64,000 bases of DNA, from contig NZ_JBHLWI010000033.1 of assembly GCF_042432905.1 (NCBI RefSeq), positions 27,954-91,953 on the forward strand. The letters run 5' to 3'. The position numbers and the translations under genes were made by a program. Below are positions 52,294 through 61,057 of this stretch, in pieces. Each line of letters begins with the position of its first letter. The first letter of the stretch is position 1. Below the pieces are notes generated by a model. It worked only from the letters and a program-made list of their open reading frames with translations. It was not told the origin of the DNA and did not search any database. Source of the stretch: Fontibacter flavus (lineage in GTDB: Bacteria > Bacteroidota > Bacteroidia > Cytophagales > Cyclobacteriaceae).

Positions 52294-52323
52294 ATAAACC
52301 TATTTGACCTATTAAGATTAACC

Positions 52324-54006
52324 ATGAGTTTAAAAAAATATAGTTGGGAAATCAGTCAAAATGAAGAGCATCCAGCAGGAAAAGCCATGTTGTATGCTAC
52401 AGGAATGACAGATAAGCAGATGAACCAGCCCTTTGTGGGAGTAGCCAGCTGCGGGTATGAAAGTAATCCCTGCAATATGCACCTCAATGACTTTGCCGGT
52501 CTGATCAAAGAAGCCACTAGGGCTCATGGTCTGACCGGTTTGGTTTTTAATACCATTGGGATCTCAGATGGTATTTCCATGGGGACTATGGGTATGCGCT
52601 ATTCCCTGGTGTCTAGGGAAATTATTGCAGACTCTATAGAATCCTTTATACTGGGGCATTCCTTTGATGCCTGCATTGCAGTGGCCGGTTGTGATAAAAA
52701 TATGCCTGGAGCAGTCATGGGGATGCTTCGCATCAACAGACCTTCAATCATGGTATACGGGGGAACGATCCGTTCAGGAAATTACAAAGGCGAAAAGCTC
52801 AATATAGTCTCAGCTTTTGAGGCATATGGCAAAAGGGTGAAAGGTGAAATGAATGACCTTGATTACCAAGGTGTGATTCAAAATGCCTGTCCCGGAGCCG
52901 GAGCCTGTGGTGGTATGTACACCGCTAACACCATGTCATCCGCAATAGAAGCCATGGGCATGTCCCTGCCATACAGTTCCTCTACTCCTGCAACTGCCAC
53001 TGAAAAACTGAATGAATGTCAGGAGGTATCTCAATACATCAAGATATTATTAGAAAAGGATATCAAACCAAAAGATATCGTCACTAAAAAAAGTTTGGAG
53101 AATGCAGTTCGTGTGGCTGTAGCCCTAGGAGGAAGTACCAATGCGGTATTGCATATCCTGGCAATTGCAAAAACTGCGGGTGTTGATTTCACGCTGGAAG
53201 ATTTCAAAAGGGTCAATGCCGAAACCCCTTTATTGGGGGACTTCAAGCCTTCAGGGAAATTTTTGATGGAAGATCTTTTTGAACAAGGAGGCGTGCCTGC
53301 CTTTATGAAATACCTCCTGAACAACAATATGCTTCATGGAGACTGTATGACAGTAACCGGGAAAACAGTTGCAGAGAATTTAGAAAACATAGATCCGGTG
53401 GTTCCTTCTATGGTCAATGTCATCCATCCTATAGAACAGCCTTTGAAAGAAACAGGTCATTTGTGTGTGCTTCATGGTAACCTTGCGCCAGGGGGTGCCG
53501 TGGCCAAGATTTCTGGTAAGGAAGGCAAATCTTTTACCGGTCCAGCTAGGGTTTTTGATTCAGAACTGGAAGCCAATGAAGGCATAAAAAATAAATTGGT
53601 GAATAAGGGAGAGGTCATTGTAATCCGCTATATAGGTCCTAAAGGAGGTCCAGGAATGCCGGAAATGCTGAAGCCTACCTCTATGATCATCGGAGCAGGA
53701 TTGGGTTCAGACGTGGCTTTGATCACAGATGGGAGGTTTTCCGGGGGAACTCATGGGTTTGTGGTAGGTCATGTGACGCCTGAAGCTTATTCCGGTGGGC
53801 CTATTGGACTGATCAAGGATGGAGATGTCATCACCATCGATGCAGATACACTTACCCTCAGCGTGGCACTAAGTGATGCTGAATTGGCAGAGAGGAGAAA
53901 AGGCTGGAAAAATAAAGACCTGTCTGACTTACAGGGTACTTTGAAAAAATACAACAAGTTGGTTTCATCCGCCTCAGAAGGTTGTGTGACAGACCAATGG
54001 GAATAA
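52324..54006 (+). CDS. ilvD: Dihydroxy-acid dehydratase
   Basis: A 560-residue Fe-S enzyme that dehydrates dihydroxy acids to the keto-acid precursors of valine and isoleucine. Cluster-ligand cysteines lie in VASCGYESNPCNMH, AVAGCDKNMPGA and NACPGAGACGGMYTANT. The C-terminal LITDGRFSGGTHGFVVGHV is the family signature. It is the first structural gene of the operon, after the attenuator, and is followed by ilvB after 12 nt. Confidence 0.97.
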   Translation: MSLKKYSWEISQNEEHPAGKAMLYATGMTDKQMNQPFVGVASCGYESNPCNMHLNDFAGLIKEATRAHGLTGLVFNTIGISDGISMGTMGMRYSLVSREIIADSIESFILGHSFDACIAVAGCDKNMPGAVMGMLRINRPSIMVYGGTIRSGNYKGEKLNIVSAFEAYGKRVKGEMNDLDYQGVIQNACPGAGACGGMYTANTMSSAIEAMGMSLPYSSSTPATATEKLNECQEVSQYIKILLEKDIKPKDIVTKKSLENAVRVAVALGGSTNAVLHILAIAKTAGVDFTLEDFKRVNAETPLLGDFKPSGKFLMEDLFEQGGVPAFMKYLLNNNMLHGDCMTVTGKTVAENLENIDPVVPSMVNVIHPIEQPLKETGHLCVLHGNLAPGGAVAKISGKEGKSFTGPARVFDSELEANEGIKNKLVNKGEVIVIRYIGPKGGPGMPEMLKPTSMIIGAGLGSDVALITDGRFSGGTHGFVVGHVTPEAYSGGPIGLIKDGDVITIDADTLTLSVALSDAELAERRKGWKNKDLSDLQGTLKKYNKLVSSASEGCVTDQWE

Positions 54007-54018
54007 AATCAAAATAAC

Positions 54019-55701
54019 ATGATTAGAGGAGCAGATATCGTCGTCAAATCCCTGATTGCTGAAAATGCGGAATACATTTTTGGTTATCCAGGCGGGGCCA
54101 TTATGCCAGTGTATGATGCCTTGTACGATTACAGTGATCAGATCAAACATGTGCTTACCCGACATGAGCAGGGAGCTATCCATGCAGCTCAGGGATACGC
54201 ACGTGTTTCAGGTAAGGTTGGGGTTGTTTTGGCGACTTCGGGGCCAGGTGCGACCAACCTGATTACCGGATTGGCCGATGCACAGATTGACAGCACGCCC
54301 CTAGTCTGTATTACAGGTCAGGTAGCTGCTCACCTTTTGGGTTCTGATGCTTTTCAGGAAACAGATGTAGTTGGCCTTTCTATGCCTGGCACCAAATGGA
54401 ATATTCAGGTCAGAAAAGCGGAAGACATTGCTCCTGCCATCGCCAAAGCTTTTCATATTGCGAGGACAGGCAGGCCAGGACCTGTTTTGGTGGATATAAC
54501 CAAAAATGCACAGGTCGAATTTGGAGAGTTTAATTACGTCCCATGCCTGGCAATCAGATCCTACAGGCCTTATGTCAATATTGATCATACAGCTGTTGAA
54601 AAAGCTGCAGTACTCATTGATCAGGCCAAAAAACCTTATGTGCTTTATGGTCAGGGGGTAGTTTTGGCTAAGGCAGAGGAGGAACTGAAGTCTTTTTTGG
54701 ATAAAACGGGAATACCTGCTGCCTCTACCTTATTGGGGTCAGGTGCGCTGTCTGAAGAACACCCTTCCTATGTCGGTAAATTAGGGATGCATGGCAATTA
54801 TGCCCCGAATATTCTGACCAACCAATGTGATGTATTGATTGCTGTGGGAATGAGGTTTGATGACCGGGTGACAGGAGATCTCAGTAGATATGCCAAACAG
54901 GCTAAAGTTATCCATCTGGAACTGGATCCTTCAGAAATAGATAAAAATGTAAAAACAACAGTAGCCATTCAGGGAGACTGCAAAGTCAGTCTACCCATGC
55001 TCAAGGATGCTGTCCGGAAAAATAGCCATCCTGAGTGGATGCAGCGTTTCAGGGAATTGGAAGCCGAAGAAAGAAAGGCGGTAATGTCCAATGACCTGCA
55101 CGGTACGCATGGAGGTCTTCATATGGGGGAAGTAATCCGAGTAATTAATCAATTCAAAGAAGATGATGCGGTTTTGGTGACTGATGTGGGGCAGCATCAA
55201 ATGATTTCTTGGCGGTATTTTGACTACAAAAAGAGCAGGACTCAGGTGACTTCAGGAGGGCTTGGGACAATGGGCTTTGCCTTGCCTGCAGCATTGGGTG
55301 CTCAGCTACATGACTATGACAGACAGGTCATCTGTGTGGCAGGTGATGGAGGAATTCAAATGACCATACAGGAGTTGGGGACAATCATGCAGACCAAGGC
55401 TCCTGTGAAAGTAGTCTTGCTCAACAATAATTATTTGGGCATGGTGAGACAGTGGCAGCAACTTTTCTTTGATAAGCGCTATTCCTTTACGGAGTTAGAT
55501 AATCCTGATTTTATCAAAATTGCTGAAGCCTATAGCTTCAAGGCCAAGAAAGTTACAGAAAGAGAAGATTTGGAAGCTACGGTTGCGGAAATGCTCCTGC
55601 ATAAAGGACCATATTTTCTGGAAGTGGTGGTCGAAAAAGAAGATAATGTATTCCCGATGATTGCCACAGGTTGCTCGGTAGAAGAAGTGAGATTAAGCTA
55701 A
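54019..55701 (+). CDS. ilvB: Acetolactate synthase large subunit
   Basis: A 560-residue ThDP enzyme condensing pyruvate with pyruvate or 2-oxobutyrate. The catalytic Glu is in RHEQGAIHAAQGYAR (near residue 48), the FAD/central domain lies at about 190-340, and the ThDP motif is GDGGIQMTIQELGT through NNNYLGMVRQW. It needs the ilvN subunit for valine feedback. It follows ilvD by 12 nt and precedes ilvN by 16 nt. Confidence 0.97.
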   Translation: MIRGADIVVKSLIAENAEYIFGYPGGAIMPVYDALYDYSDQIKHVLTRHEQGAIHAAQGYARVSGKVGVVLATSGPGATNLITGLADAQIDSTPLVCITGQVAAHLLGSDAFQETDVVGLSMPGTKWNIQVRKAEDIAPAIAKAFHIARTGRPGPVLVDITKNAQVEFGEFNYVPCLAIRSYRPYVNIDHTAVEKAAVLIDQAKKPYVLYGQGVVLAKAEEELKSFLDKTGIPAASTLLGSGALSEEHPSYVGKLGMHGNYAPNILTNQCDVLIAVGMRFDDRVTGDLSRYAKQAKVIHLELDPSEIDKNVKTTVAIQGDCKVSLPMLKDAVRKNSHPEWMQRFRELEAEERKAVMSNDLHGTHGGLHMGEVIRVINQFKEDDAVLVTDVGQHQMISWRYFDYKKSRTQVTSGGLGTMGFALPAALGAQLHDYDRQVICVAGDGGIQMTIQELGTIMQTKAPVKVVLLNNNYLGMVRQWQQLFFDKRYSFTELDNPDFIKIAEAYSFKAKKVTEREDLEATVAEMLLHKGPYFLEVVVEKEDNVFPMIATGCSVEEVRLS

Positions 55702-55717
55702 TCCAGTCCCAGCATTT

Positions 55718-56236
55718 ATGAACCGTTATACCATATTAATTTATACTGAAAATTTTATCGGGATTCTGAATAGGATCACGATCATTTTTACCAGAAGAGG
55801 AATCAACATCGATGCGCTGACTGCCTCAGAAAGCAGGCTTGATGGTATCCATAAGATTACCATTGAAGTGACAGTCACGGAAGAACAGATTATCCAATTA
55901 ACTAAGCAGATTGAGAAAATTGTAGACGTCATCAAAGCCTATTATTTCAGAGATGATGAGGTGGTCTATCAGGAAATTGCTTTATACAAAGTACCGACTG
56001 AGAGTTTGGACCCCGGGCTTGAAAAAGTCATCAGGCAGTTCAATGCCCATATCATCGCTGCGGAAAAGGAATTTGTCGTGATAGAATTCACAGGACATAA
56101 AGAAGATACCCAAGCACTATTGGAGATTTTGAAGCCTTTCAATCTGTTGGAATTCTCCCGCTCGGGAAGGGTGGCGATAGCAAAGCCCAAGTTTTCTGTT
56201 CAAGAGTATTTAAATAATCAAACCTATAATCATTAA
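55718..56236 (+). CDS. ilvN: Acetolactate synthase regulatory small subunit
   Basis: A 172-residue regulatory subunit. The N-terminal ACT domain (about 3-75) contains ENFIGILNRITIIFTRRGINIDAL, which binds the feedback effector valine in homologues. A C-terminal ALS_ss_C domain (about 85-160) follows. It lies between ilvB and ilvC with short gaps (16 and 4 nt). Confidence 0.93.
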   Translation: MNRYTILIYTENFIGILNRITIIFTRRGINIDALTASESRLDGIHKITIEVTVTEEQIIQLTKQIEKIVDVIKAYYFRDDEVVYQEIALYKVPTESLDPGLEKVIRQFNAHIIAAEKEFVVIEFTGHKEDTQALLEILKPFNLLEFSRSGRVAIAKPKFSVQEYLNNQTYNH

Positions 56237-56240
56237 CACT

Positions 56241-57284
56241 ATGAAACTGAAATTCGGATCAGTAGAGGAAAATGTAGTCACCAGGGAGGAATTTCCTTTG
56301 GAGAAAGCAAAAGAAGTATTGAAAGATGAGGTAATAGCCGTTTTGGGCTATGGCGTGCAGGGTCCAGGGCAGGCGTTGAACCTCAAGGACAATGGCTTCA
56401 ATGTCATCGTTGGCCAAAGGAAGGGGTCTAAAACATGGGATAAAGCCGTTGCAGATGGATGGGTTCCGGGTGAAACATTGTTTGAACTCGAGGAAGCCTG
56501 CGAAAGAGGGACCATTCTTCAGTTCTTGCTTTCTGATGCTGGTCAGATTGCCCTTTGGCCTACTGTCAAAAAATACCTGACACCTGGAAAAGCCCTATAT
56601 TTTTCCCATGGATTTGGAATAACCTACAAAGAGAAAACAGGAATTATTCCTCCTGGGGATGTGGATGTGATTCTGGTTGCGCCAAAAGGCTCTGGTACCT
56701 CCTTAAGAAGGATGTTTGTGGAAGGCAGAGGGTTAAACTCCTCTTATGCCATTTATCAGGATGCTACCGGCAAAGCAAAGGATAGGGTTGTTGCCTTAGG
56801 AATTGGAGTGGGTTCCGGTTATCTGTTCGAGACGGATTTTTACCGTGAGGTAACTTCTGACCTTACAGGAGAAAGAGGGACTCTAATGGGTGCTATTCAG
56901 GGAATTTTCGCTGCTCAATATGAAGTGTTAAGAGCAAATGGGCATACCCCTTCTGAAGCTTTCAATGAGACAGTGGAGGAATTGACCCAAAGTTTGATGC
57001 CTTTGGTGGCAGAAAATGGAATGGACTGGATGTATGCCAATTGTTCCACTACCGCACAAAGAGGTGCTCTGGATTGGTGGAAGCCATTTAGAGATGCGAC
57101 TAAGCCTGTTTTTGAGGAACTATACAACAGTGTGAAAACTGGTAAAGAAGCCCAAAAGTCAATTGATTCCAACTCTAAGCCAGATTATAGAGAGAAGCTT
57201 GAGGAGGAATTGAAAGAATTGAGAGAATCTGAAATGTGGCAGGCAGGAGCCGTCGTCAGAAAATTAAGACCTGAAAATAACTGA
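56241..57284 (+). CDS. ilvC: Ketol-acid reductoisomerase
   Basis: A 347-residue enzyme that isomerises and reduces acetolactate or acetohydroxybutyrate. The Rossmann motif is LGYGVQGPGQALNLKDNG, and the cofactor-selecting loop reads VGQRKGSKTWDKA. The Mg-binding acids are in SDLTGERGTLMGAIQG. It is class I in size, though longer than the usual 330 residues. It starts 4 nt after ilvN. Confidence 0.96.
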   Translation: MKLKFGSVEENVVTREEFPLEKAKEVLKDEVIAVLGYGVQGPGQALNLKDNGFNVIVGQRKGSKTWDKAVADGWVPGETLFELEEACERGTILQFLLSDAGQIALWPTVKKYLTPGKALYFSHGFGITYKEKTGIIPPGDVDVILVAPKGSGTSLRRMFVEGRGLNSSYAIYQDATGKAKDRVVALGIGVGSGYLFETDFYREVTSDLTGERGTLMGAIQGIFAAQYEVLRANGHTPSEAFNETVEELTQSLMPLVAENGMDWMYANCSTTAQRGALDWWKPFRDATKPVFEELYNSVKTGKEAQKSIDSNSKPDYREKLEEELKELRESEMWQAGAVVRKLRPENN

Positions 57285-57291
57285 TACAATT

Positions 57292-58803
57292 ATGAGTGAA
57301 AAGCTATGGATATTCGATACCACACTCCGTGACGGGGAACAGGTACCTGGTTGTCAGTTGAACACCCAGGAAAAGATAGTGGTGGCTAAGGCTTTGGAAG
57401 CACTTGGGGTAGATATCATTGAAGCCGGATTTCCCATATCCAGCCCAGGTGATTTCAATTCTGTGGTAGAAATTTCAAAAGCGGTTTCTAATCCTATCAT
57501 CTGCGCCCTCTCCAGAGCTGTGGAGAAGGATATAGAAGTAGCTGCAGCTGCACTTAAATATGCCAAAAAAGGAAGAATCCATACCGGCATTGGTGTGTCT
57601 CCCTATCATATTCAATACAAATTGAGATCCACTCCTGAAAACATTATCGAGAGGGGCGTGAGGGCAGTAAAATTTGCCAAGCGATTCGTGGAAGATGTGG
57701 AGTTTTATGCGGAAGATGCAGGCAGGGCAGAACTCCCTTTTTTGGCTAAGATTATTGAAGAGGCCATCAAAGCCGGAGCAACAGTGGTTAATATCCCTGA
57801 TACTACTGGCTATTGTCTTCCAGAGCAATATGGAGCCATTATCCGTTATTTGAAGGAAAACGTCTCCAATATTGACAAAGCTATCATCTCTACCCATTGT
57901 CACAATGACCTTGGGATGGCTACAGCCAATACCATTTCCGGCATTCAGAATGGGGCAAGGCAGGCCGAGCTGACCATTAACGGGATAGGTGAAAGAGCAG
58001 GGAATACCTCTCTGGAAGAGGTAGTAATGGCAATCAAATGTCATCAGAGCATTCCTGTACACACTGATATCCAAACGGAGTTGATTTATGGTACAAGCCG
58101 CTTGATCTCTAAATTGATGAATATGCCGGTACAGCCCAATAAGGCCATTGTGGGAAGAAATGCCTTTGCGCACTCATCCGGTATCCATCAAGATGGGGTG
58201 TTGAAGCACAGAGAAAATTATGAGATCATCGACCCCAAGGAAGTTGGAGTTCATGAGTCGTCTATAGTCCTTACAGCTAGAAGCGGCAGGGCTGCTCTGA
58301 AGCATCATTTGGACTCATTGGGAGTCGTTCTTGAAGGTGAAGACCTGAATAAAGTTTATGAAGATTTTCTGCTTTTAGCAGATTCCAAAAGGGATATAGG
58401 GCCGAAAGACTTATTGGAATTGGTGGGCAAATACATGGATGAGTCATCATTCATCGAGTTGGAGGAAGTGAGTTACCAGTCCAACGGAAGCGTAAAAGCC
58501 TCTGTGAAACTAAAGGTTGGGGATAAATCATATGAATCCTCGTCTTCCGGAAATGGGCCTGTAGATGCGGTCTTAAAAGCCATTGAAAAAATAGTCAAAC
58601 CACATTATATACTGGAAGAATTTCTGATTCAGGCTATGACTGCCGGAAGTGATGATGTGGCCAAAGTTCACATGCGTCTGATGCAAGGAGATAAACCATA
58701 TTATGGTTTTTCATCCAATTCAGACATAGTCTTGGCTTCTGCGCAGGCTTTTGTAGATGCCTTGAATAAAATACCTGTCAAAGACAAAGCGACAATCGAG
58801 TAA
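57292..58803 (+). CDS. leuA: 2-isopropylmalate synthase
   Basis: A 503-residue enzyme condensing 2-ketoisovalerate with acetyl-CoA, the entry to leucine synthesis. The catalytic TIM barrel begins FDTTLRDGEQVPGCQL, and the metal ligands are in STHCHNDLGMA. HSSGIHQDGVLKHRENYEI and a C-terminal LeuA dimer/regulatory domain (about 385-500) point to leucine feedback. It begins 7 nt after ilvC and ends 1 nt before leuC. Confidence 0.95.
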   Translation: MSEKLWIFDTTLRDGEQVPGCQLNTQEKIVVAKALEALGVDIIEAGFPISSPGDFNSVVEISKAVSNPIICALSRAVEKDIEVAAAALKYAKKGRIHTGIGVSPYHIQYKLRSTPENIIERGVRAVKFAKRFVEDVEFYAEDAGRAELPFLAKIIEEAIKAGATVVNIPDTTGYCLPEQYGAIIRYLKENVSNIDKAIISTHCHNDLGMATANTISGIQNGARQAELTINGIGERAGNTSLEEVVMAIKCHQSIPVHTDIQTELIYGTSRLISKLMNMPVQPNKAIVGRNAFAHSSGIHQDGVLKHRENYEIIDPKEVGVHESSIVLTARSGRAALKHHLDSLGVVLEGEDLNKVYEDFLLLADSKRDIGPKDLLELVGKYMDESSFIELEEVSYQSNGSVKASVKLKVGDKSYESSSSGNGPVDAVLKAIEKIVKPHYILEEFLIQAMTAGSDDVAKVHMRLMQGDKPYYGFSSNSDIVLASAQAFVDALNKIPVKDKATIE

Positions 58804-58804
58804 C

Positions 58805-60229
58805 ATGGAAAATAAAACACTATTTGATAAAATATGGAATGCCCATGTGGTCAGGTCCGTACCCAATGGGCCTGATGTTTTCTTCATTGATAAACATTTT
58901 ATCCATGAAGTTACCAGCCCTGTAGCATTCCTGAATTTGGAAAAAAGGGGGGTAGGGGTACTTTACCCAGAGAGAACCATTGCTACTCCGGATCATAACG
59001 TTCCTACTGTTGATCAGGATAAATCCATCAAGGATAAACTTTCCCGCATGCAGGTAGAAAAACTGAGGGAAAACTGTAAACAATACGGAATTGAATTACA
59101 TGATCTGGGTTCTGCCCACCATGGCATTGTTCATGTGATTGGTCCTGAACTGGGCGTGACCCAACCTGGAATGACCATAGTCTGTGGGGACAGCCATACT
59201 TCCACGCATGGCGCCTTTGGTGCCATTGCCTTTGGTATCGGTACTTCCGAAGTAGAGATGGTTTTGGCTACTCAATGCATCATGCAGTCTAAGCCTAAGA
59301 AAATGAGGATTACAGTGGATGGCGAACTAGGGGAAGGGGTAACTTCAAAGGATATCATATTGTATATTATATCCAAAATCTCTGCTGCGGGTGCTACGGG
59401 TTATTTTGTGGAATATGCAGGTTCTGCCATTACAAACCTCAGTATGGAAGCCAGGATGACCATTTGCAATATGAGTATTGAAATGGGGGCCAGAGGGGGC
59501 CTGATCGCTCCTGACGAAACCACCTTTGAATACCTGAAAGGAAAGCAATATGCTCCAAAAGGGGCAGACTGGGAAAAAGCTGTGGCCTATTGGAAAACAC
59601 TCAAAACGGAAGAGGGAGCTGTGTTTGACAAAGAATACCACTTCGATGGCAACGATATAGAACCGATGATTACCTATGGCACCAATCCTGGTATGGGAAT
59701 CAAGGTGAAAGATAGCATTCCTACAACTGAGGGTATGGAGGGAAGCAATAAAATTTCATACCTAAAGTCTTTGGACTATATGGGTTTTGCGCCGGGAGAA
59801 GCGATCAAAGGCAAAAAGGTAGACTATGTCTTCGTAGGAAGTTGTACCAATGGCAGGATAGAGGATATCCGTGCTGTAGCCAATTTTGTCAAAGGGAAAA
59901 AGAAAGCCGATAACATCACCGCATGGATTGTGCCCGGTTCCAGAGAAGTGGAGAAAATGGCCCATGAAGAGGGATTGGTGAAGATCCTTGAAGAAGCAGG
60001 TTTTGAATTAAGACAACCAGGTTGCTCTGCTTGTCTTGCTATGAACGATGACAAGATTCCTGCAGGCAAGTATGCGGTTTCTACCTCTAACAGAAATTTT
60101 GAAGGGCGTCAAGGACCCGGAGCCAGGACAATGCTTGCTTCTCCCCTCACTGTAGCTGCGGTAGCTGTAACAGGTCGAATCACTGACCCGAGGGAATTGA
60201 TAGGAGAATATTCTGGTATTGGAAATTAA
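58805..60229 (+). CDS. leuC: 3-isopropylmalate dehydratase large subunit
   Basis: A 474-residue aconitase-family subunit isomerising 2- to 3-isopropylmalate. The [4Fe-4S] ligands are in VGSCTNGR (about residue 346) and GCSACLAMN (about 406-409). The segment CGDSHTSTHGAFGAIAFGIGTSEVE is typical. It pairs with LeuD. If cimA is active, the same enzyme would also handle citramalate for isoleucine. leuA ends 1 nt upstream. Confidence 0.96.
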   Translation: MENKTLFDKIWNAHVVRSVPNGPDVFFIDKHFIHEVTSPVAFLNLEKRGVGVLYPERTIATPDHNVPTVDQDKSIKDKLSRMQVEKLRENCKQYGIELHDLGSAHHGIVHVIGPELGVTQPGMTIVCGDSHTSTHGAFGAIAFGIGTSEVEMVLATQCIMQSKPKKMRITVDGELGEGVTSKDIILYIISKISAAGATGYFVEYAGSAITNLSMEARMTICNMSIEMGARGGLIAPDETTFEYLKGKQYAPKGADWEKAVAYWKTLKTEEGAVFDKEYHFDGNDIEPMITYGTNPGMGIKVKDSIPTTEGMEGSNKISYLKSLDYMGFAPGEAIKGKKVDYVFVGSCTNGRIEDIRAVANFVKGKKKADNITAWIVPGSREVEKMAHEEGLVKILEEAGFELRQPGCSACLAMNDDKIPAGKYAVSTSNRNFEGRQGPGARTMLASPLTVAAVAVTGRITDPRELIGEYSGIGN

Positions 60230-60232
60230 ATT

Positions 60233-60272
60233 CCCAATAGCAAATAACCAATTACTCATAACTAATAAAAAA
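60233..60272 (+). repeat. AT-rich degenerate repeat before leuD
   Basis: The 43-nt gap ahead of leuD holds AAATAACCAATTACTCATAA and related units. It resembles the longer array just before cimA (AATTACCAATTACTAATCCC type). Its role is unknown. Confidence 0.4.
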
Positions 60273-60863
60273 ATGCCTTACGATAAATTTAATGTCTTGA
60301 AAAGTTCTGTAGTGCCTTTGCCTGCAGAAAATGTAGATACAGACCAGATTATTCCTGCGCGATTCTTAAAAGCTACTGAGCGGGAAGGCTTTGGTGATAA
60401 CCTCTTCAGAGATTGGCGTTATGATGTGGAGGGAAAGCCTAAAAAGGACTTTGTGCTCAATGATCCTACTTACAAAGGTAAAATCTTATTGGCCGGTAAG
60501 AATTTCGGTTCGGGTTCAAGTAGGGAACATGCAGTTTGGGCGCTGTATGATTATGGTTTCAGGTGCGTGGTATCCAGCTTTTTTGCGGATATTTTCAAGA
60601 ATAACTGTCTGAATATCGGTGTGTTACCGGTCACTGTAAGCCCCACTTTTGCCGACCTGCTTTTCAATGCTGTTGAGTCAGATCCAAATGAAGAAGTGGA
60701 AATAAACTTGGATAAGCAAACCATCACTTTAGTCAGCACTGGCCAATCAGAATCTTTCGATATCAATGCCTACAAAAAGGAAAATATGAAAAACGGCTTC
60801 GATGATATCGATTACCTGTTGAACATTAAAGGAGAGATAGAGGAGTTTGCGGAAAGAAAGTAA
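60273..60863 (+). CDS. leuD: 3-isopropylmalate dehydratase small subunit
   Basis: A 196-residue partner of LeuC carrying the swivelling domain. ENVDTDQIIPARFLK near the N-terminus and KNFGSGSSREHAVWAL (about 72-87) form the substrate-binding face. The ATG at MPYDKFNVL is chosen over an upstream codon overlapping the end of leuC. It is separated from leuC by 43 nt of AT-rich repeat-like sequence. Confidence 0.95.
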   Translation: MPYDKFNVLKSSVVPLPAENVDTDQIIPARFLKATEREGFGDNLFRDWRYDVEGKPKKDFVLNDPTYKGKILLAGKNFGSGSSREHAVWALYDYGFRCVVSSFFADIFKNNCLNIGVLPVTVSPTFADLLFNAVESDPNEEVEINLDKQTITLVSTGQSESFDINAYKKENMKNGFDDIDYLLNIKGEIEEFAERK

Positions 60864-60898
60864 GGGGGATTTCGTAAGTGGGATGTCGGATTTCGAGA

Positions 60899-60941
60899 TT
60901 TGAACCATTAAAGAGTTAAGGGAATTAAGAGGTTCATTAAG
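60899..60941. repeat. 43-bp intergenic repeat, copy 1
   Basis: The segment starts TTTGAACCATTAAAGAGTTA and ends GGTTCATTAAG. A second copy after leuB differs at 3 of 43 positions. The ends are imperfectly inverted (GAACC...GGTTC), so the RNA could form a hairpin. Short motifs GGATTTCG and GGATGTCG also occur just before both copies. Confidence 0.7.
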
Positions 60942-60994
60942 AAGGGGAATTTAAGGGCCAAGGCAAAAAAAAAGTCGGAGGCCGGAAGCTATTC

Positions 60995-61055
60995 CTTGAT
61001 TTAGATTCACTAATCACTAATTACCAATTACTAATCCCTAATAACCAATCAACTA
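60995..61055. repeat. Degenerate AT-rich tandem array before cimA
   Basis: Loosely repeated 8-10-nt units of the type CTAATCAC, TAATTACCAATTA, CTAATCCC and TAATAACCAAT run up to the cimA start codon. They resemble the unit upstream of leuD. They may be a slippage-derived leader with no fixed function. Confidence 0.45.
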
Positions 61056-61057
61056 AC

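Noticed and set aside
60950..60995. GGGCCAAGGC...GAGGCCGG segment as a terminator between leuD and cimA
   Set aside because: The complementarity is short and broken by an A run. No T run follows, so it does not read as a terminator on either strand.
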